64,000 nucleotides of DNA. Origin: Bemisia tabaci (lineage: Eukaryota > Arthropoda > Insecta > Hemiptera > Aleyrodidae). The DNA is taken from contig NC_092796.1 of NCBI RefSeq assembly GCF_918797505.1, positions 53,102,851-53,166,850 of the forward strand, read 5' to 3'. A program made the position numbers and the translations under genes. The notes beneath the pieces are model-generated. The model was not told the DNA's origin, searched no databases, and saw only the letters and a list, made by a program, of their open reading frames with translations. Shown piece after piece: positions 14,301 through 29,300 of the stretch (position 1 is its first letter; each line of letters opens with the position of its first letter).

Positions 14301-17300
14301 TTCAGCAGTCATTAGACTGTAAAAAAGACACTGAGGTTACAAAAATTTGAGGTTGAGCCAATTTCTGTCCCCAAAGACCCTTCCTTCTACACAATAAATC
14401 TGGAACTATCATAATTCCAGTCTAAAAACTTCCGATCAGTTGTTGCCTTTAATTATGCTCTTATAACTCAAAATTAACAAAGAGTTAGCAAAAAACTTAC
14501 ATGCTTTTCTGGAGTGTTTTTGGTTTTTTCTTGGTTAATGCTAATTCTGAGTGTAGCCTTTCACAGTCCCTCTCCTTTTCAATCAATTTTTTTCTAAGTT
14601 CATTTATTTCTTCCTCTAGGACCTACAAAAACAGATGAAATCAAAAACAATAAATAAAATACAATTACCAAAACTAAAAAAGGGAAACTTCAACAAGAAA
14701 ATAAGGAACCACGTGGACAAAAGGCTAGATTGCACTATACTAAGATATCTGCATTTCTTCTGGAGGCGTCAAAAGAATACCTGCACATATTGTACTTGCA
14801 TGCTACAGACCTGAATGAAAACAACGCTAAATGTTCCGTGAACGATTTATAAAATTTAGAGAGAAAATGTTAAACCCAATGATAAATTACGTATGTATTT
14901 AACTCATTAGTAAGACTATACATCCCAAAATCTCACTAGTTTTTTCCAGCCATCTGGCAAGAAAAAATCAAAATTTTTAGGATTGAAATAACTCTGTTAT
15001 GAAGAGGATAATTAATTAACCAAACTGAAGGAAGGTGTTCCACAGATCGCAAAAAGATTTTTCCTTCCTTAAAGTTTTTGGCAAAAATACCTCCTTCTGA
15101 GGCTATGACTCCCTCTCCCCCATTGATATTGATGACCAGAGTGTGATATCATGTATCTCTGTTCAAGACATTGCAGATTTTCTAAAATTATTTATTCATT
15201 CTTTGAAAAACTAGCTGAAGTAATTTCCTAAAAACTTCTTTGATTTTTCTTCTCTGCTAGCAAGATGTTCTGCATTAATTTCAAGCGATACAGTATGCAT
15301 GTTTCTCTTTAAAAAATCAAATGGGAGCAAAAATTTTGAAACATTGCGATGGAGATAAGTGATATTGCACTTCGGCCATCAATGTGTGATTCTATTAATA
15401 TGATTGATAATTTTAACTACATAGCTCTTTGGCATAGTGCTGATAATACAGCCCTCCATAGTAAATAGAGCAGATCTCAAACAGCTGTTTTCAAAGACTT
15501 TTCTGCCTTTTTATATAGGAAGAAGTATTCCAAACAATGAATTGCAAATGTCTATTCTTACCTTCAATTTTTTATCGTAAACTGTACTTGAGCTATCAGT
15601 CTTTGGCTCTGCAGACTTCAGACTTGCAGCTTTCTTTTCTTTCTTGAGAGAGTTGGATTTGTTTAACAATTTTTCTTGCAGATCAGCAATTTTTTTCTTC
15701 ATTCCATCTCCTTCACTTTCTAGATCTTCTACTTTTCTCCTCAAAACTGCTGCTTCCTAAAAACAAAACAAAAACAAATGTGACTATTCACAGAAAAAGA
15801 GACTTTTGTCCATGGATGCAAAATTTCAAAGAAAGTAATTTGGTTAAGTTGGGTCGAAAAACCCCATTTTGAGATTTAGAGGGAGAGTCCCTCTGGTGTT
15901 CAAAAAAGACGGTTGTAAGCAGTTTGGCTCACTTTTGTGCCAACAGAGGGCGCCAAGTTGCACTGTTGAACTGAAGAAAAGAACTTAAGATTTAATAAAA
16001 ACATTTTCTTAAACTGTCCATGTAAAAAAAAATAAAAATCTATTAAGGCATCTTGCGCAATGTTTTAATTTTTTTTTAATCCTATGTTCCTGTATCTACA
16101 TAGATATTGTACCCATGTAAAGTGGTTTAGACATCTTAGTATTTTTTTTTTGCAGAATGCTTTTTCTTCTGTTCCTTCGTTATCTTTTTCATTCCTTTCT
16201 TCTTTCTTCTGTTTCATTCTTCCTTCTTTTTCAGTATTAAAAAAAAAAAAAAATTAAGGTACACATTTTTGACATACCTATAGCGTGTTGTCATTTTCTA
16301 TGGCATCAGAGGCCTTGCCCACACGAGCACAGTTTGAGAAAATTTGTTCCTTGAACTTAAGTTTCCTGGAATAAGTTATATCTGAGTTGTAACAAGTTCC
16401 AAGAACAACTTCGCATGAATTTCTGCAAACTGCACTCAAGTGGACAAGGCCTTATGTTATGTTCCTATTTGCACCAAATGTACTACGTTTCTGTACATTG
16501 ACGATACGTTGAGCTATATCTAATCAACCATTTATTAAAGAGGGAGAGAATTTAAATTTTTTTAAAAAAAACTCACGTTGCAGCAAAAAGTTTGAGGAGA
16601 AGGGCTTCAGCTCTGAACACTGGAGGGGAATACAGGAAAGAGAAAAATTTAAACGAACCTGTTCATTTAATTCCAGTAACAAGCGTAACTCAGCGGGGTC
16701 TTCTTCATCAGAGATCCCTTCGTCCTTTTCGTTAGCAGATTCAGCAGATAATCTTGAAACACTATTAGGACTGTGCCGGCGAGCTGTAATTCATAAAAGT
16801 AGCGGTTATAATAAACAATTAACTGATAAAGAAAATCTGGGATCTATTTTTGTCTTACCTATTAGATCTACGGAAATATGGTATTATGAATCAATTGAGG
16901 CAACAAGTCGACATTCAATCAAAGATGACGTTTTCTCAAGGAATTGGCAATCCTTAAAGTGAGACGATAGTAGAGAAAATAAAATGATTTTCTACACTTT
17001 AGTCAAATTGAGAATGAAATAAGCCTCCCTCTCTTTTCCTTGATAAAATCATCCGAAAAGATATCAGTTTCAAAACTTTAAAAAAATTCAAGGGAGTATA
17101 TATAGAGGTTTATGTTCGGACATTTCTATTCTGTCGACTATAAGTTAATGTTCCAAAACAAATCTTGCCTCTCAAAAAGAAAGAGGTATTAGAATAACAT
17201 TGAATGAATAATCATGGACTTCTAAAACAGGTTTGAAAATGTAACTCAGATAGAACGTCTGAATTCATATTAAAATGAGAGAAAACTATTTATTTATGTT

Positions 17301-20300
17301 GGAATGATAAAGGGCTGTAGCCTCTCAAGGGCCATTTGTGATGAGAATTGCACTAGTGGTCAAATTTGGAATTACAAATCCTGTACAAAAATACGAATTA
17401 GGAAAGCTTTTTTGTTTTTCATTAATTAAAATTCGTGTAAAATTTACACACAAAAGAAATATGAAAGAAAAATTAGCACCAAACTTTAAATGAATTTGTA
17501 GTTAAAATTTAATAAAAGTTGTATTTGTTTTACTTAAGTTACAACAAAAAATGTTCCCTAATTTGTATATTTTAACAGCTTTTCCGGGGTTTAAATTTGA
17601 GAAGTTTTTAATATTTTGTACTCAGTGATTGCTATTGGGGAAGTTACCAATTTTTTTCCCAATGCGGTTAACCTACTAATCATTAACTTAGAAAATGGAG
17701 ATGATCAAACGAAAGGAAGAATTTCAATCTCACTCATTAAATCACTTGACTTTTCTATTTCACCTGATTATTTTTGATAAACATTTTGCCCAGTTCTTTT
17801 TCTCTTGCCCAGCCCAGCAAACACCCTGAACAAAGTTGTGAGTTGCTGCTAAAATTATGCACACATTGTTAAAACTAACTACTGACTAATTTGAATTAGA
17901 GAACCAGCAGTCATTTAAATTATTCCAGGGCTCAATATTTTGGCGCTCAAAAGCACAACTAACACGAGAAAAAACTTGGTCTCGGCAATCTGATGCAACA
18001 CTACGCGGAATTGGAAATGGGGGCACATTTAATTTCAATTTAATTCATAAAAATTTCAAAATTTTGATGATTTCTCCTCTACAACAAATACCCCTTGATC
18101 AATTTTCCTTTTTTTAGCACAATAAGAGGCCGTTCATAAAATACCTGACGCTGATAATCGGATTTCTTTACTTCCTCCTCTCTCTGGTAACGCACCTGTA
18201 ACACAGGTACACAGCCTCTCCAAAAAAATTTTATATGTCGCTTTGTTTGACCTCATCCCCTTACAGCAGCGTTTTAGAAAAAAAATTTGAGGGAAAATTA
18301 TCAACCTGCACAGATTTTTCATCTCAGACTTCCAAAAAACCGACACTGTGCGGCCGTCCTAGCGTTATGAGACACATTCCTGAACAATCCCCCTCCCCCA
18401 GTAGCACATGCTTAGACTTCTCTCCCCCCATACAGCGTTGCGTATTTTATGCACGGCTCCTGATAAAGCTGAGTAAGAATGAAAGAATGCCCTCTGATGA
18501 ATGTTTCTTTTTAATTGCAGTGTCGTGCAAGCGTGGATCCAGCAAGTTTTTGTTCAAAAATTTTTCACATACCAACTGCTGATTCCCTTAAGCTAAAGGG
18601 TGAAGGGAAAAAAGTCAAAGATGGGATGTTCTTTACAGGGAACACGCGATTGAAAAACACAAATTAAGAATTGCAAAATAGCCGATTGTGATCTGATACC
18701 ACATATTCCTCATTTTTTGCAGTTAAACGAATCGATAGATTTTTCAGATAGGAAGAAGCATGTATGAGTTCGACATACATGAAACATACACGAGCTGAAA
18801 TATCATGCCAAAACTTAACACCCACATTAGAATGAATTTGATGAAGGTATTAATGTAAGAAAGAAAAGACAGAACACAAAAATTTCATCGGTTCTGAATG
18901 ACAAATAGTTTCAGAATCAAAATGAAATCAAATCGGCAAAAGCTGTTACTTGAGTGATGCAGACAAGAAAATGGTTACTGATGCCAGATTGTAGCTATGC
19001 TGTTTTCAAATGCACGATCTCCTTAAATGACGTGAAAGCCAGTGAAAAAAAGTAGAGAGCGGGATGGGATTTGACAAAAGAAGTGATTATCTAGAGAGCC
19101 CCATGGCAAAAAATGTTGCAACTATTGTTGATGGTTGTTTGAGATTATTTCATATAAATAAAATGCTAAAATAATTTAAATGGAGGAAGAAATGAGTTCA
19201 AGAATTTCCAGATTATAGAAATGAGCAGGTAAAAATCAGTCCGAAGGTGCATTTTATGGCAAGGAGGCAGAAGTGTACTTGGACCATTTTCACGGAGAGA
19301 ACTAAAAAAATATTAGATAAAAATTGTCGTGAGCTTACAGAAAGTCTTACAAAATTTTAATGAGAAAAAATGCAGTTTTCAAAGCACTTGACGAAGCCTG
19401 AACTAAAAGAAAAAAAGTCATCTGCTGTCTCTTTAAAATTTTAAGTAGAGAACCATTCACACAACAGGAAGTTTGGAAAGCAACCCGAACGTATTTTCAA
19501 AACAGATCAAATGGAGGTTGGATTCTATAAATGACGTCAGTTGCACTTTTGCCATTTAACCAAATGTAAACACTTATATCTTATTTAGCAGTTTATTTCC
19601 GGACGTTCCGTTGTGTAACGCATTTACCTTGTGAAATTGTGAAGAGATAACATGAAAAGTAGTGCTTTAATTCATACTCTAGAGGCTCATTCCATTATAC
19701 GAGGATATTTACAAACTGTGGCCCCACCTTTACGGGCTTTTGACTCTTTTAATATTCTGCTGAATTTTTACAACTTAACTTGGTCGAATTTTTCCTGCGA
19801 ACTACTTTTAATAATTGGAAAAATCACCTCAAAGAATTTACATTTTTTAATCAATTGAGTTCATGTTGTGAATCTTGCTAAAGCTACAATATTTCAAACA
19901 ACAAACAGTTTAGTAAATTTTTCAAGTTCCATCCCAGTTTTAGTTGGAAAGAATAAACTGTTGGGAGATAAAAGACTTTAAATGAGCTTCTCAAAAGAAG
20001 AGGGAAGTATCATTTCACACAAAAAAATTTAACAAAATCAAAATCAAAATTAACAAATGGAAAAAAATAAAAGAGAAAAAAAAGCATGACAAAAGAAAAT
20101 GCGGAGGGATTATGAAAAAGAACATACTTCTGGCTTTAGTAGCCATTTTCTTGAGCTGCAAAACTAGTGACTCATTATCATCTTCGACTCGTGATACTTT
20201 CTTGCGCAAGCTATTAGCCTGAAAAAAAGCATTTCTGCATAATCAAGGTCTGTCCCAAAAATTTGTCACTAGTTGTACTTTTCTTAACCAATTTCAAAAA

Positions 20301-23300
20301 CATTCGCTTCAAAAAGAAGAGAAACGATGATGAAAGGAGATATGTGGAGGAATTTGCAGAGATGTAATCGAATTTTCCCGGCCTGGTCCTTACTTAAAAA
20401 CCTTTCCCTTCTAAATAATGAAAAAATATAGTACACCATTTGAAAATGTGACTGACTGACAAACTCAATGGACTGTAATAAGTCACAGAATTTTGGAACT
20501 GACATTTCCACCTTAAAAGTTCTGGCTGTGATAAAATATTGATGCGGTAATCGAAAAAGAGGATTATTTGATGTATTGGTTGAGTAAAAAATTGGACAAA
20601 AAAAAACATAGATAGGGAGAAATAAAAACCAAGAAAAGAAAAATAGGGGGATGGGGGGAATGAAACTCAGATGAAGGAACTTAGATCTTAAATTCCTGAT
20701 TTTCAGAGGCGCAGAAAATGGAACTCTCGAAAAAACTCAAGTTTTTTGGACGCAAAATTCTGGTATCATTATAACAGGAGAGAATAGAACATGATTAAAA
20801 GCATGAGGGTTTGGAACTGGTTCCTCAAATTCAGCTATAACTAATTGTATTTTTAAAAAAAATTGAGGATTATGATCAATATATCAATAAAAAGATCATA
20901 AGAGTGTTTCTTACTATGCATAAATTTTATAAATGCTGGGAGCCCACATATTTTTTTAATTTCAATTTTCTAGCCTTACTCTTAAGGGAGGGATCAAACG
21001 TTACTTGATTAAAGCAACTGAAACTACAAGAGGTATGGACGGAAAATGGTTTACTTGATGTACTGGTTTAATGAAACCCACACTTGAAGCTCTTATTTAC
21101 CTACTGATGGTGATATCAACAGTGTCAGAGGTGAATCAAGAAGGGAGGGTGAAAATGCGGTCCCAAAATTGGAACACAGTAAACGAAAAGATAGAACAGG
21201 TGGTAGATGTTGCAAAAACTTCGTCATGCGGTCGGTTCTCAAAAATTGGTTGCTTTTCCTCGCGGCCATGTCAAACTTATCCACTGACTGCATGCGCCTT
21301 TGAGAATAAGCTTCTAAGCCTCCGTTTTGTTCTAATGAGATGTCAACTTCCCAACCATTTAAATGTTCAATTTTTATTCTCTGGCAAAGTTTACAAACTT
21401 CCACCCTTTTTAGATTGCCTTTGAGGTTGTTACTCCGGTATTTTGAGTAGTTGCTATCACAGTCTTTGCTAGAGGATGCAGAGTTTTCGCTTTCTTTGTC
21501 TGAATCAGTGGCAACACTGGAATCGGTTTCTTCCATATCATACGAGTTCAATTCTAGCTGTCTCCTGTTTTGCTCACAGTCTGTCTGAACAAAATTATCT
21601 TGTGTTCTTATTTCAGTTTGACATTCTTCATTTAGCCAAATGGTTTCTTTCTCCCGGATCTTCCTATCACACGTCCAAATTTCAGTCTGCATTGCGGTAT
21701 TCTGGAAGGATTTGATTGTGATTTGACATAATTGAGGTTCACTTTTGGCAAACTTTTCTTGGTCAGGCAGAGTTTCTGTTTGGGACCAGGAATTTTGAGT
21801 GAGACCACAAAGAATAAAATCTTGCGAGGAATCTTCATTGGTCTGAACCGTTTTATCTTCAGTGGCATAGAAATTGGTTTGAGTGTGTTTTCCTTCGGTG
21901 AAGATCTCAGTTTGAACAAATTCATTTTCATTTTGATTGGAACTAGTTGAGCTTAATTTGTATTGGTCGAACACAATTCTTAGGCCGCAAGATTCAAAAC
22001 TTATATCCGTCTGAGAAAATTTACTGAGTCATCACTTGTCCCAACTGAATGAGAGGAAATATCAAATGAGTCGGTTTGTGCGAAATTATTATTGGTTTCC
22101 CACAGCGTTTGAATCTGAGCATCGACATTTAACTCAGTCTGAATGGCTAGGGTTTTCATCTGGGACACGAGAGCAGTCAAGCGTGTAACATGAGTCTGAG
22201 AACTTGTGGAAGTTTGGAAGAATGTTTGGCGTCCCGCTTTTTCTGCAGCTAGAATATCAACGAGGTCGGTTTGCACAGCAATGTCGAATTTCGATATTAC
22301 TGAGGCTGTGCTCTCTTCTTCAAACATGGTTGGTACGTCCCTCATCGGGGGCCGCAAGAAACAGCTGACGATTCTGTTTCTGCTATCCTTGTGCAATGGA
22401 GAGATCTGTTAAAATCAAAATTTCCAAGTCCTTACTCTACAGCAAAATTTGTCTCATAAGGTGGTTGGAAGGTTAAAAATGAAGATGAAACGAAATATTT
22501 AATTCTTGGATTTTCGCCAAACAATGATATAAAATGAATAAAGTGCTTAAAATAATATTTTATCAAAAATAAAGTTTTTTCCCTTTTATACCAATTTTCA
22601 AACAGCTTCAAGGGCCAATCCCGCCCTTAATTCCCCAGTCTTCTTACACCCAGCCCCAAGTGACTTTTGCCTGAAACCATTGAAGATCAGGTCACCTAGC
22701 TGAGAATCGAGCCCAGGATCTCTTATCGTAAAGCTAGCGTTACGACCAATACACCACAGGAGGCTGCCTAGTTTGACCGATTTGATCAAGATCTATAAAC
22801 CCAAACTAGGAAAGGTTTTGTCAGGTACGTTCAAATTTACAGGGGTAACCAAAGCAATTCTTTTCTGCTATTCAACAGTATACTTCAACCTACCAGTACA
22901 TTCAACCCTGTATTTAGCCTGTATAAAAAAGCGACCTTTGTTGATTGGCAAGGCAAAGCCTAGAGATAATATCTTGAGTCCCTTAACTGATTGAAAAACA
23001 CTGCTTTCATAAATATTCAATCCAAAGTTTTCTTTGTTCTTTCTTTTCTCCATACAGGTAGAGTCCATAGACTTTTCCAAAAAATTTAAAATTGTGGACT
23101 TTGAGATATTCTGAGATTCAGCAACCACAAATTCTTGGAATTGAGAACTACCTCTGTTAATTCAACCCCACCAAAATGATAAAAGATTCATATTAAATCA
23201 CATGGAAAATGTTCAAAGAAGCATCAAAAAACTTAAAGTAGCTATTGAGCAAAAAAGAGAGAGCCTAAATACATACTGCATGCCTTCGTGCTTAAACGCT

Positions 23301-26300
23301 GTCTTATATTGCATTTTTTCAAGTAATTGAAAAATTTGTTGAACCTTCGTTACTCAATACTTCTGAAATACCTACAAAAAACACATATCAGTTTCACATG
23401 GAAAAATTTCCTCACCTCCTCCTCAGCGTTGCGCAACTGTTCTCTCAGATCTGCCTCACGTTCTAGGGAGTCTTGAAGATCCCGTAACAGCTGCACAGGA
23501 TCATCCTGAGATCCACCTCGAGTTAGAGATTCTCGAGATATTTTCTGAAAAAAAAATCAAAGAGATTACTTGGTTTCCAGTAGGCCTTCAACGATTAATT
23601 TTGAAGTATGTTGATTTTAAAGATGTGAGAGGAAGTCTGGTTAACTTACGATGTCTGACGCTTCTTCATTCTGAAGCTACAGGATCTCATTAAATCTAAG
23701 ATATTTTTGAATATTAAAGGTCTCAAAGAGTAGGAGCTGTAGTTTTAATAACGTACCAAAATTTTAAAATTTTCCCAGCATTTGATAATGTCATTTTCAA
23801 AAAATTTCAACTTAAAACAAAATTTACGATATTTCAGAAATTACGAACTTCAATTTAAAATCAAAACCAAACTCAAGAACTTTCAAAGCGTAATGTTGTT
23901 TGCTTGAAACTGATTGAAGGATGGACACCATTGTTTTTTTTCCTTAAAATAAATGGCATCACACCATGATATTATGAGAAAGAATTATGAAGAATATAAG
24001 GATTATAAGGCAACAGAACGAAATTGAAGTTATTTACTTGCCATCTCTTTCATAATTTGTTGTCTCTTGCACAAAGAAATGTATCTCACCTGTGCTGTTT
24101 CAGTATTTCTGCTGACATTTTATTTTTTCATAAAAGAATTGATTTATGAATGAGTCTGAAAATTTCGAGTACTTTTTCACAAGAGTAAAGGAAAATCACG
24201 ACAAATTAAGGGAAAATTCATGAAGCGATTCTCTCAAAGACGAATTAAATGTAAGTAAAAGATAATGAAGCAGCATGATTGAGATACATTCCTTCATGCG
24301 GAGGCAGACGAATTTTACAGTTTCATTTTTCAGGTGAATGTAATGAGTCAAATGGTTGAAGACTTACCTCCCCAGATGAATTTCTATTTAAACTAGCGAG
24401 TGTGGGAGCTTTTTTCCGGGTTTCCTGACTTTTTCCAGATGATAGTTCTTTCAATTTAGAGTTGGCTTCATCCAGATCTTTCTGAAGTCGATTCACCACC
24501 TGGAAGTAACATATAAATTTTTTATTTCACTCAAGAAAATAAGTTGATTTACCGTTTACAGTTACCTAAAAGACACATGGTTCAATATGCCGCAGGGGCC
24601 ATTCAAGTATCGCCTTACACACTTTTTTCGATTTCCCCGCCCCCTCCCCATTTGTAACACAGCCCTGCACCCCACTTATGAATTACATAATGCTGGCTTG
24701 ACCCCCCCCCCTCCCCATTTTTAACAAAAATGAAGAAATCGCTGAGAAAGCAGTTTGAAAACAATTCAGGTTTTTTTTTTTTTAGGATACTTCACTGAAA
24801 TGCGATGGATAGAGATCAACAAACGGAAGAGCGAGAAATTCAATTTTTTGCACGTTTTTTTTTTCAAAGTTTTCTTTCCCCAGCTCGGAATTGTTACGTC
24901 TGGGCTTGAGCCCCCTCCCCCTTGTAACGCACCGTAATGATGGCTCAAATCCCCCCCTCCCCCATAAATGCATTAGATTATACTTGAACAGCGCCTTATA
25001 TAAATAATAAACCATTCTACACTTTAGTTTGTGCCACCAACACTGTTTTTCCTTAATTTAAATCTACTATAACATAACACTCATTATATAGATTCTGAGA
25101 GAGGCAACCTGCCTCTGCCTACAATTATTTATCTTGTCTCTCTGTGCCTTGAAGAAAATTTAAACCGACTTGATGTAATGTTATCGTTATCATAAATGTG
25201 TATTTAAAATCTCCTTTGATTTTATTAGCTTATTTTTTATGGTGTATTTTACCTCCAACTGACTGCCTATGTCTGCTATGGTAACTATTGTTAACACAAT
25301 AGGAGATTTTGAAACATTACAACACAGTTACAACTTTTTTCAATTAGCCGTCTATAGATACTATACATATCACGTTTGAAACTCCCAAACAATGTGTATC
25401 AGTTTGCAATGTTGCAAACTTCCTGTCATAGAGAAATAAAGAAAGCCGAAACTAAAAAACTCAAACTCACAAACATAAATTAAAATTGCCCACGCGTTTA
25501 GGGGCTCCCCCGAACCTTCTTCAGAGCTAAATTCCGACTGTGACTTAAAGAGGGGGCCGGGGAGCCCTGAAACGCTTTGGCAATTTTAATTGATTTTTGT
25601 GAGTTTGAGTTTCTTAGTTTTGGCTTTCTTTATTTCATTATTTAGCTAACAGTTTGTTACCTCGATTTCCTGTTTGTTTCGTTTCATTTAGTTTCCGTTA
25701 CTTTCAGTTTATTTCTGTCATACTTTGATCTTAAAATGAAGAACTACTCAACGTCTATTCTTAAAAAGTTCTGTGATTTTTCTTTTCTGTGCGAAGCAAA
25801 TTCTGAAAAAAGCTTCAAGGAATGATGTTGATTTATTTCCTTTAGGAAATAATAAAATAAGAGTGGAGATTTTGGACACCGCAAACAAGATACGAGGTTT
25901 AGGAGTTTCATTGTCCGCATAAGGTACATCTATGACGTGCATAGAAAAAGGTTTCTTTATACGTCTTTTGATCATATTTCCAGTTTATTCAATTTCATTG
26001 TAAGAGAGCGATACTTATCAAACTTTTAAGAAAAAGCTTGAATTAACTTCACAAAAAAACTAGTCCGTTGATGCATGCCTTACCTCTGTTGAAAGACTAA
26101 GTTCCTTTTCTAGTTTCTTAATTTTTTCTACCTTATCCATTCCATCTTGCTCTCCAGCAATCTGAAATGCAGAAAAGTAAAAACTCTTTTGATATACTTT
26201 CACACGATAAGAAACTCTAAAAAATGTTGAACTGAATCAACCATTCAGGATAAAATTTCCAAAATGATTGAAGTTACAATCAAAACTTATTGATTGAGTA

Positions 26301-29300
26301 CATTGCAATACTCGAATATTTTGCGATGTTTCAAAATCACAAGGAATAGATCATACTTTTCCTGAGTTTCAAGGTTAGGGAAAATAGGTACTATGATTGA
26401 CCAATCCCACATTATACTTGATTCCTTTCATTTTCCAAGGCAATTATCTAAAAATGAACCAAATTCAAGATGAACAGATAGTTTATTCATTAAAAGGTAA
26501 CTCTCACCTTAATAAAGTGATGTAAGTAATGTACTGCATGTCGGACAAAATAATTCCACTGCTCAAATCACAGGAATGATTTGCATGATCAAAAAATGCT
26601 GAAGTAGATAGAGTTTTACAGAAGGGCACCATTTTTCTGGGGCCTCCAAATTGAAGAGCAGGGGTCAACTTAACCTTCCCAGACTGTAACTTATATCCTG
26701 TGATAGGTACAATGATTAGGGAAAAATAAAAATACAATTTTTTGAGCTCAAACTGCACGTCAGTTTCATTATTTACAGTTTCAAAATGACAGCTTGGGAA
26801 AGTTTTAGATATCAATTTTAAGAGGTCACCATTTTGGATGAGTGATATCGGGTTTTATTAGGAAGTTCCATTTTTAATTCCCTTGTTTGGAGTCCCGTGA
26901 AAAAAAAGTGTCTACTGTACGCAAAAGACACAGCCAGCAGATGGGTCAAAAATTACCTGAGGATTAAGACGGAACTACGAAAATCAATTTGAAAAAATTA
27001 CCTCTCTATATTTTTTTTCTGCTTCCATTTTTTCAGCTTCCATTTGGTCCGCTCTCCTCTCCGTTTTGCGCAATTTGAAGGACAAAATTCGACAATTTTT
27101 GGCCGTTTGTTCTAGTTCCTTCTTCAGTGATGAATATTCGTCTGCTTGGTCCTCTCTGGAATACGTGGTGACATTTCAAATAAGATTAATGGAAGTCATA
27201 TGGAAAAGAGGGGTTTGAATTGTAGTCTTCGACTATTATTTCTAACCTCCTCGCTTAAGATGTGCTTCGGTCATCACATCGGAGGGAATTTCGCCCATTT
27301 ACAAATAAAAGGGACAGAAATTCAAAAGCAAACTGGGTAACTTGGGTAACTGGGTTGTAAGTGTATCTCTTTAGTTGTTAAACATTTTAATATTGCTCCT
27401 TTGGGGCCCTTAAGAAGACTGTCGAGAATTGATCCATTAAATCACAGAGTTTGTTTAGTTGTAGGATTTGTTAAATTGCATAATCCTTTAAATTGTGGAA
27501 TACGTCAAATCACGATCTGAAAAATCAAGGTTTTACAGTCACCACTTATCAGCGTTTTTGTTACTTTATTGTTACCTATTTATGAAGAAATTTTCTGTGA
27601 AGCTTAATTTGAAGAAGAGAATTTTAGTTGACTGATGTATGCAGAAAGTGGGCTTGCTTAAAAGCTAACAATGTTTGTTGATTTCATGGAGAGACATCAA
27701 GAACTGGCAGAAAAAATCTACTTATTCAAAAAATTTGGTAATATCAGGGTTGACAAATGAAAATTCTTCTTTTTTTATTATATGTAGTCATCAGAAAATC
27801 TCTGCATTCGGATACTTCTGAGCACAATTCTACATTCATGAATACATTTTTTATTTGATACCTGCACTTATCATCATGGAATTTTAATTTTTCTTCTCTG
27901 TATGTTTATCACAACAGCTTTCGATGAGCTGTATCTAATCTCTAAATTGTTTCTTTCCTGAAATCTCTGCTACAAGCAAGAAATAGTTTTTCACAATTTC
28001 CTTCCCTCTTTCAAAACTCGATAACCAAACTGTACTCATCTTTCGAAAAGCTTATTTTTTTTAAATTTCAGTTTTTTAGTTTTAAGAAAAATGGTGATTA
28101 AAAGACTGAATTACCTGAAGTGATCTTGCATCTCATCCATTTCAACCTCCATTTCTCGCAGTTCTCTTTTCATCTCCTCATTTTCATCCATCAGTTCCTC
28201 GCAAAGCGATTCCGCTGCTGAGAGCTTATTTCGTAATACTTCAGTCTCTTTGTCTGCAAATCCTTTTTTCTTGTACGCCTGAACCTCCACATCTAATTCT
28301 CTACAACGTGTTGTTAGAACTTTTTTTTCATCTTGCAAATCTTCAACCATTGTTTTCAGTTCATTGACTTTTTGTTGAAACTTTAAAAGCTAGAGCATAG
28401 GATAGTAGAGGATTAAAATTAATGAGGAACTTAGTTACAGTCAGATGTATTGGAACTAATGAGCAAAAGTAATGACTAGGTTTGTTGAGGTGGTACTTGC
28501 AGGTTTTAGTGATACGCGAGAATGTTCTAATTTTAATGAAGTTTCTTATTAAGGAAAACATGCAATTCAATTTGAAGCACCTTCTATCCGTAAATAATAA
28601 GCAATATTGCTGTTTGGAGTACTGAAAATGTGTCTGTTTACCCCTTTGAACTATAGTGTCGACTCTTGATCCATCGTTTTGCCAATTACTTTACCAGCTC
28701 AAGTATTGCCTTAGAGTTGACAAAAAATGTGGCTTACAATTAGAGGGTATATAGTAAAATGAAAGAGCTACACTCTGCGAGGACGTTCGTGAACTTTTTT
28801 TTTTCTAATCAAAATGCTGATTAGATCTACCATATTCATCTTCTTTATTAAAATATTTTACAGATTTCTGAAATGCTCAACATAAGGTTTTTCACATTTG
28901 TCCCCTTGACAGAATTTTTTTTTCTTTTTTTATGATTTCTCTGCTGTAACACACGTTTGTCGTCACTTAGCTAAACAGTAAATATTTAGATGAACTACGA
29001 CATTCAAAATTAATGATGCCACATTCAAAAGTTTGTGAAGATATTACCTCCGATGCAGTTGTTTTGCTCGAACTAGTATCCATTGAAGCTAATCTCTTCA
29101 GGAGAAGGTCATTTTTTTCAAGTTCTGCTTTTTCACAGCGACCTCTCATTATTTCAAGTTCTTGCCTTAGACTTTGAAGTTCATTCTAATGAGAAAATTT
29201 GAGAATAAATATAAGTAAGGACCAAATACAATGTACTACCTTCCATGCTTCTCAAAATGAAGCATATTTTTGTGGGCAAATTAAAATAATTGATTACTGT

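Larger units (their letters stand above)
11975..16658. other. Introns 14-18 between exons, nothing recognised
   Basis: AT-rich intron sequence around exons 15-18. There is a C run at 12,132-12,141. I found no convincing repeats, RNA genes or additional exons. Confidence 0.5.
26162..29047. other. Introns 7-9
   Basis: No elements recognised between exons 7 and 10 other than AT-rich sequence; the small frames at 26,504-26,815 and 27,146-27,340 show no splice or family support. Confidence 0.5.

Noticed and set aside
20394..20609. Minus-strand frames near 20.3-20.6 kb as extra exons
   Set aside because: No in-phase acceptor and donor pair joins them to exons 12 or 13.
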